DNA of 64,000 bases, taken from an uncultured Lachnospiraceae bacterium. Its GTDB lineage: Bacteria > Bacillota > Clostridia > Lachnospirales > Lachnospiraceae. The notes beneath the pieces are model-generated. The model worked only from the letters and a program-made list of their open reading frames with translations, searched no databases and was not told the DNA's origin. The stretch is from contig CAJURH010000002.1 of assembly GCA_910588775.1 (NCBI GenBank), positions 124,001-188,000 on the forward strand. Direction: 5' to 3'. Below, one piece after another: positions 53,257 to 61,527 of this stretch. Each line of letters starts with the position of its first letter. The first letter of the stretch is position 1. The translations under genes were made by a program, and so were the position numbers.

Positions 53257-54096
53257 ATGGCAAGAGAATGCGATAACACCAGTTGCACCAAGGAGGACTG
53301 TTCTACATGCAAAGACAGGCAGACAGGCGGAATTCCAAAAGAGAGGTGCAATGATTTTTCAGAGATTCACCGTGTCATCGGCGTAATCAGCGGTAAAGGC
53401 GGCGTGGGAAAATCATTCGTAGCTGCATCACTGGCCAATCAGTTGGCTGAAAAAGGCTATCGGGTGGGAATTCTGGACGCGGACGTGACCGGGCCGTCCA
53501 TTCCGAAAATGTACGGGTTGACCGGAGCGGCCACTGCCAACGACAATGGCATTGAACCCATGGTTACCAAGAATGGCATTAAGGTTATCTCTGTCAATTT
53601 GTTGCTGCCCACGGAGGAGACTCCAGTTATATGGCGCGGCCCGGTGATTGCCAACATGGTGAAACAGTTCTGGACGGACGTAATCTGGGAAGAGCTTGAT
53701 TATTTGCTGGTGGATATGCCTCCAGGAACCGGGGACGTGCCGCTGACTGTTTTCCAGTCTCTGCCGGTGGATGGAGTGGTGATCGTTACTTCTCCCCAGG
53801 ATTTGGTGCGGATGATTGTGAAGAAGGCTTACAACATGGCGGACATGATGCATGTGCCAGTGTTGGGCATTGTGGAGAACTACAGTTATGTGAAATGTCC
53901 CGACTGCGGAAAGGAATTAAAGGTATTCGGGGAAAGTCATATTGAGGAAATTGCGGAAGAATTGAAGGTTCCCCTGTTGGGTAAAATGCCGCTTGAGCCG
54001 CAGTTTGCCGCTTGCGCCGATGAGGGGCGGTTCCAGGATGTGGAAAACGCGTATCTCACTGGTGGCGTGCAGGCAATGCCAGCAATCGAAAAATAG
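53257..54096 (+). CDS. Mrp/NBP35-family iron-sulfur carrier ATPase
   Basis: A 279-residue SIMIBI ATPase. The N-terminal Cys5/10/15/18 set is like the ferredoxin-type motif of Nbp35. Deviant Walker A GKGGVGKSF is near residue 47, LVDMPPGTGD about 150, and the C-terminal KCPDCGKE provides the CPxC pair for a bridging Fe-S cluster. It probably delivers Fe-S clusters to apo-proteins, of which this region encodes many. It is 17 bp behind the metal-sensing repressor. Confidence 0.92.
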   Translation: MARECDNTSCTKEDCSTCKDRQTGGIPKERCNDFSEIHRVIGVISGKGGVGKSFVAASLANQLAEKGYRVGILDADVTGPSIPKMYGLTGAATANDNGIEPMVTKNGIKVISVNLLLPTEETPVIWRGPVIANMVKQFWTDVIWEELDYLLVDMPPGTGDVPLTVFQSLPVDGVVIVTSPQDLVRMIVKKAYNMADMMHVPVLGIVENYSYVKCPDCGKELKVFGESHIEEIAEELKVPLLGKMPLEPQFAACADEGRFQDVENAYLTGGVQAMPAIEK

Positions 54097-54119
54097 TTAA
54101 AAAAAAATAAAAAAAGTTA

Positions 54120-54169
54120 TTGACAACTCCAAACGCTCGTTCTATACTAGGTATTAGGAACGAACGTTT
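54120..54169 (+). promoter_or_regulatory. SOS promoter with two LexA boxes
   Basis: TTGACA (54120-54125), 17-bp spacer, TATACT (54143-54148). Two LexA/DinR boxes fit GAACRNRYGTTY: GAACGAGCGTTT read on the minus strand (54142-54131, inside the spacer) and GAACGAACGTTT (54158-54169). The whole forms a 19-nt inverted repeat with one mismatch. Repression by LexA and induction by DNA damage are predicted. Confidence 0.8.
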
Positions 54170-54183
54170 GGAGTTGTTTGTCT

Positions 54184-55482
54184 ATGCTGATACAAGAACA
54201 GATGTCATTAGAGGATAAACTGCATATTTTGTCGGACGCCGCCAAATACGACGTGGCCTGCACGTCCAGTGGCCATGAACGAAATGGAGACGGCAAGGGG
54301 ATTGGCAACTGCATGAACGCAGGCATCTGCCACAGCTTTTCTGCGGATGGCCGTTGCATCACCCTTTTGAAAGTCCTTTTTACCAACGAATGCGTTTTCG
54401 ACTGTAAATACTGCGTGAACCGCAGTTCCAACGATGTGGCGCGGGCGTCTTTCACGCCGGAGGAGCTTTGCCGTCTGACCATCGAATTCTACCGGCGCAA
54501 TTACATCGAAGGACTGTTCTTAAGTTCAGGAGTGTTGCACAGCCCAGACTATACCATGGGGCTTTTGTACGAGACTGTATACCGACTGCGCAGGCAGTAT
54601 TCTTTTCAAGGGTATATCCATCTGAAGACTATTCCGGGCGCCTCGGCTCATCTGGTGGAGCAGGCCGGGTATCTGGCGGACCGGATGAGCGTGAACCTGG
54701 AATTCCCCACGGCGGAAGGGTTAAAACGGCTGGCGCCGCATAAGAGCCGAAAGACCATTCTGGAGCCCATGCGCAGGATTCAGTTAAGGGTTGGGGAAAA
54801 TAAACGGGAACTGGCGGTCAGTCCCCATACGCCCCGGTTCGTCCCGGCAGGGCAGAGCACCCAGATGATTGTGGGGGCGTCCGGGGAGAGCGATTATCAG
54901 ATTGTTTCCGTGGCGGAATCTCTGTATAAGAAATTTTCCCTGAAAAGGGTATTCTACTCGGCTTTCGTGCAGGTGAATCCGGACTTGGAGCTTCCGGCGT
55001 CTTACCAGGGGCCGCCCCTTTTGCGGGAACACCGACTGTACCAGGCGGACTGGCTTTTGCGCTTCTATGGATTCGCGGCGGACGAGTTATTAACCCCCCA
55101 AAGGCCCAATTTCAATGTGTCTCTGGACCCGAAATGCGACTGGGCGGTTGGACATCTGGAACGGTTTCCAGTGGAGATAAACCAGGCGGATTATTACACG
55201 CTTTTACGGGTGCCAGGAATAGGAACTAAGTCAGCCAGAAAGATCTTAGGCGCCAGAAGATATGGGAACCTGGACTTTGAGGATTTGAAGAAAATGGGCG
55301 TGGTGTTGAAGCGGGCAATGTATTTTATCACTTGCAAAGGGCGAATGCTGTTTTCCATCAAAATGGACGAGCGGACCATCACCAGGAGTATCCTGGAGTC
55401 CCAAGAGAAGAAGGGGAAGGATGTCTTTCGGACGGAGGAATATCGCCAGATGTCACTATTTGCGGACATGGGTTTAAAGTAG
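54184..55482 (+). CDS. Putative DNA modification/repair radical SAM protein
   Basis: A 432-residue radical SAM enzyme of the SplB-related family known as TIGR03916. The cluster motif is CVFDCKYC near residue 72, preceded by a Cys-containing NCMNAGICHSF segment. A C-terminal helix-hairpin-helix (LLRVPGIGTKSARKILGARR) suggests DNA binding. Family members pair with the next gene and are thought to repair or modify DNA; the lesion is unknown. LexA boxes upstream support a damage response. ATG 54184 is used. Confidence 0.88.
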   Translation: MLIQEQMSLEDKLHILSDAAKYDVACTSSGHERNGDGKGIGNCMNAGICHSFSADGRCITLLKVLFTNECVFDCKYCVNRSSNDVARASFTPEELCRLTIEFYRRNYIEGLFLSSGVLHSPDYTMGLLYETVYRLRRQYSFQGYIHLKTIPGASAHLVEQAGYLADRMSVNLEFPTAEGLKRLAPHKSRKTILEPMRRIQLRVGENKRELAVSPHTPRFVPAGQSTQMIVGASGESDYQIVSVAESLYKKFSLKRVFYSAFVQVNPDLELPASYQGPPLLREHRLYQADWLLRFYGFAADELLTPQRPNFNVSLDPKCDWAVGHLERFPVEINQADYYTLLRVPGIGTKSARKILGARRYGNLDFEDLKKMGVVLKRAMYFITCKGRMLFSIKMDERTITRSILESQEKKGKDVFRTEEYRQMSLFADMGLK

Positions 55483-55493
55483 AGGAAATGCTT

Positions 55494-56264
55494 ATGGAAG
55501 AAAAATATGTGCTTATTTGTTCGGACAGTCTGGAAGGAATATTCACTGGGGTGTACGATGGATGGAAGCTGGGAAATAGGGGAATGCAGGTGGTGCTGTC
55601 CATGGGCCAGCCCAGACAGACAGAGTTTTTCTGCCAATACCAGACGGTGGACGTGGATCCACAGAAAGCCGAAAAAGTGGCGCGGACTATTCGGCGTGAA
55701 TTGGGCCAGGACACTTACGAACAGTTGTGTTACGCGGCCTGTTCCACCCAGGAGGATAAAGGAACCTGCATCTATTATGCGTTGCGGGAAGGGCTGTCCG
55801 GCAAGGGGAACAGACGGTGCGTGCTGGAAAATCTGAAAAATCCTTATATATTAAAAATCTCAAAGATGCGACAGACGGTCTGGCATGAGATGCACCGATT
55901 CCTGGGATTTGTCCGCTTTCGGGAAATTAAAAACGGCATTCTTTTTTCCGAAATCGGGCCGGACAATCCCATCTTGCCTCTGCTTGGTCCCCATTTTGCA
56001 GACAGGCTGCCGGGGGAAAACTGGATGATTTACGATGAGAATAGGCGCGACGCATTGATCCATCCGGCGGGAAAGCCGTGCTATATCCGTCGGCAGGCAT
56101 TTTTGGAAACGCAGCGGCTGGAGGGTGTGCAAAAGGATGAGGTTTATGTGGCCCTCTGGAAAGAATTTTGCCGAAGCATATCCGTGTCCGAACGTGAAAA
56201 TCTGCGGGCGCAGCGGCAAAATCTCCCTCATAAATACCGAAAATACCTGACTGAGTTTTGTTGA
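55494..56264 (+). CDS. TIGR03915-family DNA metabolism protein
   Basis: A 256-residue partner of the preceding radical SAM protein. The N terminus YVLICSDSLEGIFTGVYDGW and the middle MRQTVWHEMHRFLGFVRFRE are the recognisable family blocks; the latter part sits before a domain distantly like uracil-DNA glycosylase partners. Biochemical role unknown, DNA repair by association. ATG 55494 has GAGGAA at good spacing. Co-transcribed with the radical SAM gene (11 bp gap). Confidence 0.85.
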   Translation: MEEKYVLICSDSLEGIFTGVYDGWKLGNRGMQVVLSMGQPRQTEFFCQYQTVDVDPQKAEKVARTIRRELGQDTYEQLCYAACSTQEDKGTCIYYALREGLSGKGNRRCVLENLKNPYILKISKMRQTVWHEMHRFLGFVRFREIKNGILFSEIGPDNPILPLLGPHFADRLPGENWMIYDENRRDALIHPAGKPCYIRRQAFLETQRLEGVQKDEVYVALWKEFCRSISVSERENLRAQRQNLPHKYRKYLTEFC

Positions 56265-56699
56265 AAATCACTATTGACAAATTCTTCTATCAGTGGAATA
56301 ATGAATCCCAACTTAAAAGTTATTTACTGTGAGAGCTCCGGACAGCGACCATATGAAAGGGCGTGCAAGCATGCACTGACATATGACCTTGGACGGACTT
56401 AGGTGTATGAACAAGCAGGTCGGCAGGCCGGATTGGGAATATGCCTAGTGGTCATGAGAACGCCAAAAGCACAAGATGACCAGCTTTCATTCATGGTAAG
56501 ACATGTCAGTTTACTGTGGTTTGTCCATAACCCATCATGCGCCTGAACAGGCGCTGTCACAGAATGAAGTGATTGGGGGCGTGCAGAGATTTCTGCATTT
56601 AAGCGTTTTGCGGATGCTTAAGAGCGCTTTCACAGTAACCGAATAGTAATTGCTTTGTTGCAGACGCTGGTTTCATTATTCAGTGAGGAGGAAATTGTT
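56265..56699. other. Gene-free stretch with structured repeat element
   Basis: A copy of the 75-bp repeat at 56323-56397 begins an element of about 315 bp whose right end (GCTTTCACAGTAA, 56626-56638) is the inverse of its left end (TTTACTGTGAGAGC). Inner dyads include GCGCCTG/CAGGCGC at about 56540 and a stem with AAGCGTTTTGCGGATGCTT. No coding frame is supported. Confidence 0.6.
56323..56397. repeat. Structured repeat unit, copy 3
   Basis: About 75 bp: TTTACTGTGAGAGCTCCGG, ACAGCGACCATATGAAAGGG, a CGTGCAAGCATGCAC hairpin and GACCTTGGACGGA. It matches the units at 46391 and 46590. Confidence 0.65.
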
Positions 56700-56936
56700 A
56701 TGGAAATGAAAATCAAGTTGAACGGAATACAAGAAGTTAAGGAATTTGTGACGGCGGCGGGAAAATGTGATTTTGACATTGATATTTTTTATAACCGCGT
56801 CGTGATTGACGCCAAGTCTATTCTTGGCATTTTGAGCATGGATTTGAATCGTGTGCTTACCGTCAGATGCTATGGCACAGATCAGGAATTCTGGAAGATT
56901 CTGGAGAAATATTCTGTGCAGAAAGCGGTGGCATAG
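56700..56936 (+). CDS. HPr-like protein lacking the active-site His
   Basis: A 78-residue HPr-fold protein. The phosphocarrier motif with His15 (HARPA) is absent; the region reads GIQEVKEFVTAAGK. The Ser46 region is kept as DAKSILGILSMDL. This combination recalls Crh of Bacillus, which acts only as a regulatory co-effector when phosphorylated on Ser46. A role in carbon regulation is therefore possible. ATG 56700 follows AGGAGGAAATTG. A terminator follows. Confidence 0.82.
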   Translation: MEMKIKLNGIQEVKEFVTAAGKCDFDIDIFYNRVVIDAKSILGILSMDLNRVLTVRCYGTDQEFWKILEKYSVQKAVA

Positions 56937-56958
56937 CGGATATATATTCGATTTTAAG

Positions 56959-57004
56959 AGGCTCATTCCTTTTCAAATTGTAGAAAAGGAGTGGGCCTTT
57001 ATTC
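56959..57004 (+). terminator. Terminator behind the HPr-like gene
   Basis: AGGCTCATTCCTTTT pairs with AAAAGGAGTGGGCCT (two G-U pairs) around a 10-nt loop, followed by TTTATT. Confidence 0.75.
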
Positions 57005-57019
57005 ATTGTGGAGGCGGTT

Positions 57020-59416
57020 GTGGGAAAAAGGGTTATCAGGATATCGGTGAGAAATCTGGTGGAATTTATTTTGCGCAGCGGGGATCTGGATAGTCGCAGA
57101 GGGTCCTTGGCGGACAAGGAGGCCATGCAGAAGGGAAGCCGGATACACAGGAAAATCCAGAGGCAGATGGGCGCCAATTACCAGGCGGAGACGCCGCTGG
57201 CCTGGGAGCAAGAGTATGAGAATTTCACGCTTCGCCTGGAAGGGCGCGCGGACGGCGTTATACCGGGGGATTTGCCGGTTATTGATGAGATTAAGGGTGT
57301 GTTTCGGGATCTGGATTACCTTGCAGAGCCCATAGAAGTGCATTTGGCCCAGGCCAAATGCTATGCCTGTATGTATATGAAGTCGGGGCGGCAAAAGAAT
57401 AGTGAAAATGTGGCTGTGCAGATGACTTATTGCAACATGGAGACTGAGCAGATACGGCGGTTTCGCCGGGAGTATGAGACAGACAGTCTGTATCAGTGGT
57501 TTCGGAAGCTTCTGGACGCCTATTATAAATGGGCGGATTATCAGGTCAGATGGCAAAAGCGGCGAAACGCGTCCATGAAGGGACTGGAGTTCCCGTTCCC
57601 CTATAGGCCGGGGCAGCGGGATATTGTGCGGGGCGTTTATCACGCTATTTCCAGCAAAAAGCAGTTGTTTGTGCAGGCGCCCACCGGAGTGGGCAAAACC
57701 ATGTCCACCCTTTTTCCAGCAGTGCGGGCCATAGGGGAAGGGCTGGGGGAGAAATTTTTTTATCTGACGGCCAAGACCGTCACGCGGACCGTGGCGGAGG
57801 AGGCGGTTTCTCTGCTGGCGCAGCGGGGGCTTTTATTCCAGGCGTTGACGCTGACGGCCAAGGAGAAGATCTGTCCCATGGACAAACCTGTCTGTAATCC
57901 CAGGGAATGTCCACGGGCCCAAGGCCATTTCGACCGGGTCAACGACGCGGTATATGAATTGTGGACCAGTGGCGCCGCTTTAAGTCGGGAGAAGGTCAGA
58001 GAACAGGCGGACAAATGGCAGGTGTGTCCCTACGAGATGAGTTTGGATCTGGCACAATGGGTGGACGGGGTTATCTGCGATTACAATTATGTCTTTGATC
58101 CCAACGCCCATTTGCGCCGCTTTTTCGGAGAGAGCGTGAAAGGGGAGTATATCTTTCTGATCGACGAAGCCCATAATCTAGTGGATCGGGGAAGGGAGAT
58201 GTACAGCGCGACGCTGAGCCGGGAGGCAGTGCACGAGGCATGTGAGAAATTCAGCGCCTATTCGCGGAAATTGGAGCGTTATCTTTTCCGATTGGACCGG
58301 GAGCTGCTGGCGTTAAAGGGTGAATGTGAGACATACCGGGTGTGGAAGAATGCTGGGGGCATTCCTGTGCTGGTCATGAATGTAATGGGAGAGTTGGAAG
58401 TTCTTTTGGAGGAAGAGCGGGAGGATGTGGCGCAGGAGGCACGGGAAGAGCTGCTGAATTTTTATTTTGAGATGCGGGATTTTCTAAATATAGCGGAACT
58501 GGTGGATGAAAACTATGTGGTATATACCCAGCGGGAGCCGGATGGCATGTTTTGTCTGAAACTTTTCTGTGTGAATCCTTCCGGAAATTTGCAGTTGTGT
58601 CTGGACAAAGGCGTCAGCGTCGTCTTTTTTTCCGCCACATTGCATCCCATGTCTTATTACCGTACGCTGTTTAGCCGAAGGAAGGATGATTACGCGGTTT
58701 ATGTGAAATCACCTTTTGAACAAAGGCGGCGTTTTCTATGCATTGGGCGGGATGTGAGCAGTCGCTATACCCGGCGTTGCCCGGAGGAATACCGGAGAAT
58801 TTCTTCCTATATATATGGCATGGCGACGGCGAAGACGGGAAATTATCTGGCGTTTTTTCCGTCTTATCGGATGCAGCAGGAGGTTTTCCAAGAATTCCTG
58901 GCAGCTTATGCCATGGAGCCGGTGCGGTGTCTGTGTCAGAAAACCGGCATGGACGAGGGGGAGCGCGAAGCGTTTCTTGGAGAGTTTCAGGTAGGGGGTG
59001 AGAAGGACGGCGCTCGGTCAGAGAGCTTGGTTGGATTTTGCGTCATGGGCGGAATTTTCTCGGAAGGGATAGACTTGATTGGGGAAAGCCTGATTGGGGT
59101 TGTGGTGGTGGGCACGGGAATTCCGCAGATGAATTATGAGCGGGAAATCCTGAAAGGCTATTACGATGGACAGGGCGGCCAGGGATTTGATTACGCCTAT
59201 CGTTATCCAGGGATGAATAAAGTGTTGCAGGCGGCGGGCCGGGTGATTCGCACTCCGAAAGACCGGGGGGTGATTCTGCTGCTGGACGACCGGTTTCTCC
59301 ACCGGGATTACCGTCAGTTATTCCCGGTGGAATGGTCAGACTGCGCCGTGTGCAGCCAGGACACGGTGATGCGCCAGCTAAAAGAGTTCTGGGAAAACAG
59401 TGAAAATATGGACTAA
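57020..59416 (+). CDS. Cas4-like nuclease fused to DinG/XPD-type Fe-S helicase
   Basis: A 798-residue protein. Residues about 1-170 form a PD-(D/E)xK nuclease-like domain (LRLEGRADGVI, PVIDEIKG, HLAQAKCYACMY). The remainder is a superfamily 2 Rad3-type helicase: Walker A APTGVGKTM about residue 220, Fe-S Cys in KICPMDKPVCNPRECPRA and QVCPYE, DEAH box LIDEAHN about 377, and GIFSEGIDL and QAAGRVIRTPKDRG motifs. It probably unwinds and may trim 5' flaps or repair intermediates. GTG 57020 is used, five bases after GGAGG. It overlaps the convergent DUF4097 gene by four bases. Confidence 0.88.
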   Translation: MGKRVIRISVRNLVEFILRSGDLDSRRGSLADKEAMQKGSRIHRKIQRQMGANYQAETPLAWEQEYENFTLRLEGRADGVIPGDLPVIDEIKGVFRDLDYLAEPIEVHLAQAKCYACMYMKSGRQKNSENVAVQMTYCNMETEQIRRFRREYETDSLYQWFRKLLDAYYKWADYQVRWQKRRNASMKGLEFPFPYRPGQRDIVRGVYHAISSKKQLFVQAPTGVGKTMSTLFPAVRAIGEGLGEKFFYLTAKTVTRTVAEEAVSLLAQRGLLFQALTLTAKEKICPMDKPVCNPRECPRAQGHFDRVNDAVYELWTSGAALSREKVREQADKWQVCPYEMSLDLAQWVDGVICDYNYVFDPNAHLRRFFGESVKGEYIFLIDEAHNLVDRGREMYSATLSREAVHEACEKFSAYSRKLERYLFRLDRELLALKGECETYRVWKNAGGIPVLVMNVMGELEVLLEEEREDVAQEAREELLNFYFEMRDFLNIAELVDENYVVYTQREPDGMFCLKLFCVNPSGNLQLCLDKGVSVVFFSATLHPMSYYRTLFSRRKDDYAVYVKSPFEQRRRFLCIGRDVSSRYTRRCPEEYRRISSYIYGMATAKTGNYLAFFPSYRMQQEVFQEFLAAYAMEPVRCLCQKTGMDEGEREAFLGEFQVGGEKDGARSESLVGFCVMGGIFSEGIDLIGESLIGVVVVGTGIPQMNYEREILKGYYDGQGGQGFDYAYRYPGMNKVLQAAGRVIRTPKDRGVILLLDDRFLHRDYRQLFPVEWSDCAVCSQDTVMRQLKEFWENSENMD

Positions 59417-60213
59417 TCGTCAAATGCCAGGGCTACAGAACCCATGCCGCACTGGATTTTCACTTCCCGGTCCGCGTCGTCGCCCTTTAAATGGTGGCTG
59501 CCCATGGAGAAATTGCTGTCCCCTACAGTTACCGCGCCGGCCTGGCAGGTCACGTCGCAGTCGTAGTCTTCCTGGAGGTGCGCCATGGTGACGGACATGC
59601 TGCCCATGCCGCAGTCCATATCTAGGTCTTCACAGTCCAGATAATTCAACGTAAGTTCACCCATCCCCACCTGCCACTGGGACTTTTCGGCCACAATTTT
59701 CCCAGTTCCGGTGAAGGTTCCCGCGCCAAGTTCCAATTCCAGATTGTCGGTGTTCAGAGATTCCATGGTGACGGCGGACGCGCCCAGTTTCAGGTTGACC
59801 TGGTCAAAATACTTATCCTTAGGAATATGAATGCGCAGGCTTATCTTTTTTCTTTTTGTGACATCGGATACGGTGGAAATCTCCAGAGTGTCGTCGTCCA
59901 CATTTGTCTGGACGAAACGGGAATCCGACAGAAATTCCACCAGAATCCGATCGTCATCGGTCTCTACCAGATCCAGCGCACCGGCGCCGAACTGAATGTC
60001 CAGAGAATCCACGTCTGTGTAATAGATCTGGTTCGTATCTTGGGAGTCTGATTTTGGGTTCATCCTGTAATCCAAGGAAAATTCCCCTGTATCCATGGCA
60101 TCTGTGAATTGCGCCCAGGTTGCGCCCAGGGCCACTGCGGCGATGACAAAACCTACGCCCAGAGTAAAAAGCGCCAGAGACGCAATGATTCCGATTTTAA
60201 ATAATTTTTGCAT
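59413..60213 (-). CDS. DUF4097 beta-helix-repeat envelope protein
   Basis: A 266-residue protein with an N-terminal membrane segment (residues about 8-32) and an extracellular region of repeated short strands (LDIQFGAGALDLVE, LELGAGTFTGTG, DCGMGSMSVTM, QCGMGSVALAF) of the DUF4097 or LiaG-like fold. Such proteins are linked to envelope-stress operons. Co-transcribed with the DUF1700 and PadR genes. RBS AAAAGGAG. Confidence 0.85.
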   Translation of the reverse strand: MQKLFKIGIIASLALFTLGVGFVIAAVALGATWAQFTDAMDTGEFSLDYRMNPKSDSQDTNQIYYTDVDSLDIQFGAGALDLVETDDDRILVEFLSDSRFVQTNVDDDTLEISTVSDVTKRKKISLRIHIPKDKYFDQVNLKLGASAVTMESLNTDNLELELGAGTFTGTGKIVAEKSQWQVGMGELTLNYLDCEDLDMDCGMGSMSVTMAHLQEDYDCDVTCQAGAVTVGDSNFSMGSHHLKGDDADREVKIQCGMGSVALAFDD

Positions 60214-60225
60214 AATACACTCCTT

Positions 60226-60927
60226 TTATCTGAAAATTTTCCATTTCGCTTTGCACCAGTCACAGAATTTGCGCAGGTATTTGTAAGACCATTGGGAAGC
60301 CCATGGAATGAATTTCTTCGCCAGCCACAAAAAGAAAATTGACAGTAGAATTCCGATGGACAAAAGCAACATTCCCAGGCCGGCGAGCAAAAGTCCCAGA
60401 GCTGGATTTACCAGACATTTGGCGATGCCTGCAGCAGTCATGGCGATTCCGCTTACTAGCAGTGAGAAAACTGCGGCGACGACGCCAAACGCCAGAGAGA
60501 GAATTCCGCCCAGCAGGCTGAAAATCAGACTTACCACTCCGCCGAAGAGGCCCAGCCAGATACTGCTGGTCAGAATAAGTACGAGGACAATCAGTCCGAT
60601 TTTCTTATAGTCTTGCTTTTGTTCCTTTTTTTCCTTTACAAATTGGGGCATTTGCCGGGGGTGGGGGATGCGTGTGTCCCGATAACCCTGTTCCGTATAT
60701 TCCCCGTAGTTTTGTCGGCTGCCTGTTTTGCCGGACTTAAATTCCGCCCGGATGCTAGCCGCCACCCGGTCAGGCGTTCCTCCCAGTTCCTGTATGACTT
60801 TTGACTCGTTTTCAGGGCCAGCGTCTTCAAAATAACTGTCGTAATATTCCAGAGCTTCCTGCCGTTCGGTTTCTGGAATGTCTTCCAGCAGCCGGGCAAG
60901 CTCGGTTAAAAATTTCTCTCGATTCAT
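60226..60927 (-). CDS. DUF1700 (HAAS) membrane protein
   Basis: A 233-residue protein. The N-terminal HAAS domain (REKFLTELARLLEDIPETER, YYDSYFEDAGPENES) precedes three hydrophobic stretches between about residues 108 and 205. In such operons the HAAS domain is thought to interact with the PadR regulator and link it to the membrane. It lies between padR and the DUF4097 gene. Confidence 0.87.
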   Translation of the reverse strand: MNREKFLTELARLLEDIPETERQEALEYYDSYFEDAGPENESKVIQELGGTPDRVAASIRAEFKSGKTGSRQNYGEYTEQGYRDTRIPHPRQMPQFVKEKKEQKQDYKKIGLIVLVLILTSSIWLGLFGGVVSLIFSLLGGILSLAFGVVAAVFSLLVSGIAMTAAGIAKCLVNPALGLLLAGLGMLLLSIGILLSIFFLWLAKKFIPWASQWSYKYLRKFCDWCKAKWKIFR

Positions 60928-60991
60928 CCCTCTATCTCCTTTACTATAAAAAACTGCATACGCTCAATCACGCTCATTTGTGGCGGGTTGC

Positions 60992-61318
60992 TCATTGGAT
61001 GGAATAATTGCCGGACAGTACACTGCTGATCCGGGAAGAGTAGTTTTTCCATTCGGTTCGGTACAAATCTAACTGCGCACTGCCTTTTTCAGTGATTTTA
61101 TAGTATCTTCGGTTCCTTCCACAAAATTCCATATCGTATACATCCAGGCAGCTGTCTTTTTGCAGCCGTCGCAGGACCGGGTATAGGGTGGATTCGGAAA
61201 TATCAATGGCCTGGCGTACATCCTGTGTGATTTTGTATCCATAAGCGCCTTCTTTTTTTCCAGATATCACGGCCAGGACAATGGCATCCAGAAGGGCGGC
61301 TCCTGTATTAAAAACCAT
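60992..61318 (-). CDS. PadR-family transcriptional regulator
   Basis: A 108-residue winged-helix protein: LDAIVLAVISGKKEGAYGYK, ITQDVRQAIDISESTLYPVL, then RRYYKITEKGSAQLDLY, the typical PadR core. RBS AAGGAGG. Its promoter region holds a palindrome that also overlaps the divergent ABC transporter promoter, so it probably represses both units. Confidence 0.9.
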   Translation of the reverse strand: MVFNTGAALLDAIVLAVISGKKEGAYGYKITQDVRQAIDISESTLYPVLRRLQKDSCLDVYDMEFCGRNRRYYKITEKGSAQLDLYRTEWKNYSSRISSVLSGNYSIQ

Positions 61319-61372
61319 ATGATTCCTCCTTAAAAAATATTTTCTCGTTTAATATCTAGTTGTATGATATTA

Positions 61373-61415
61373 TTGATTTGATAATACTATATAACATATA
61401 ATATAGTTGTGTCAA
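61373..61415. promoter_or_regulatory. Overlapping divergent promoters with PadR operator palindrome
   Basis: Rightward: TTGATT (61373-61378), 18 bp, TATAAT (61397-61402). Leftward: TTGACA (61415-61410), 18 bp, TATAGT (61391-61386). Both are covered by the palindrome ACTATAT-N8-ATATAGT at 61386-61407, a likely PadR site. Confidence 0.7.
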
Positions 61416-61527
61416 TAGTATTTTTGAGAAAGGTGGGTTTTGTCGGTTGAAAAAGAACGGAGCTTATAGTAAAATACAGTATAAAACTTTCAATGGCTGG
61501 CGCAAGAACGAAGGAGTGCATAATATT

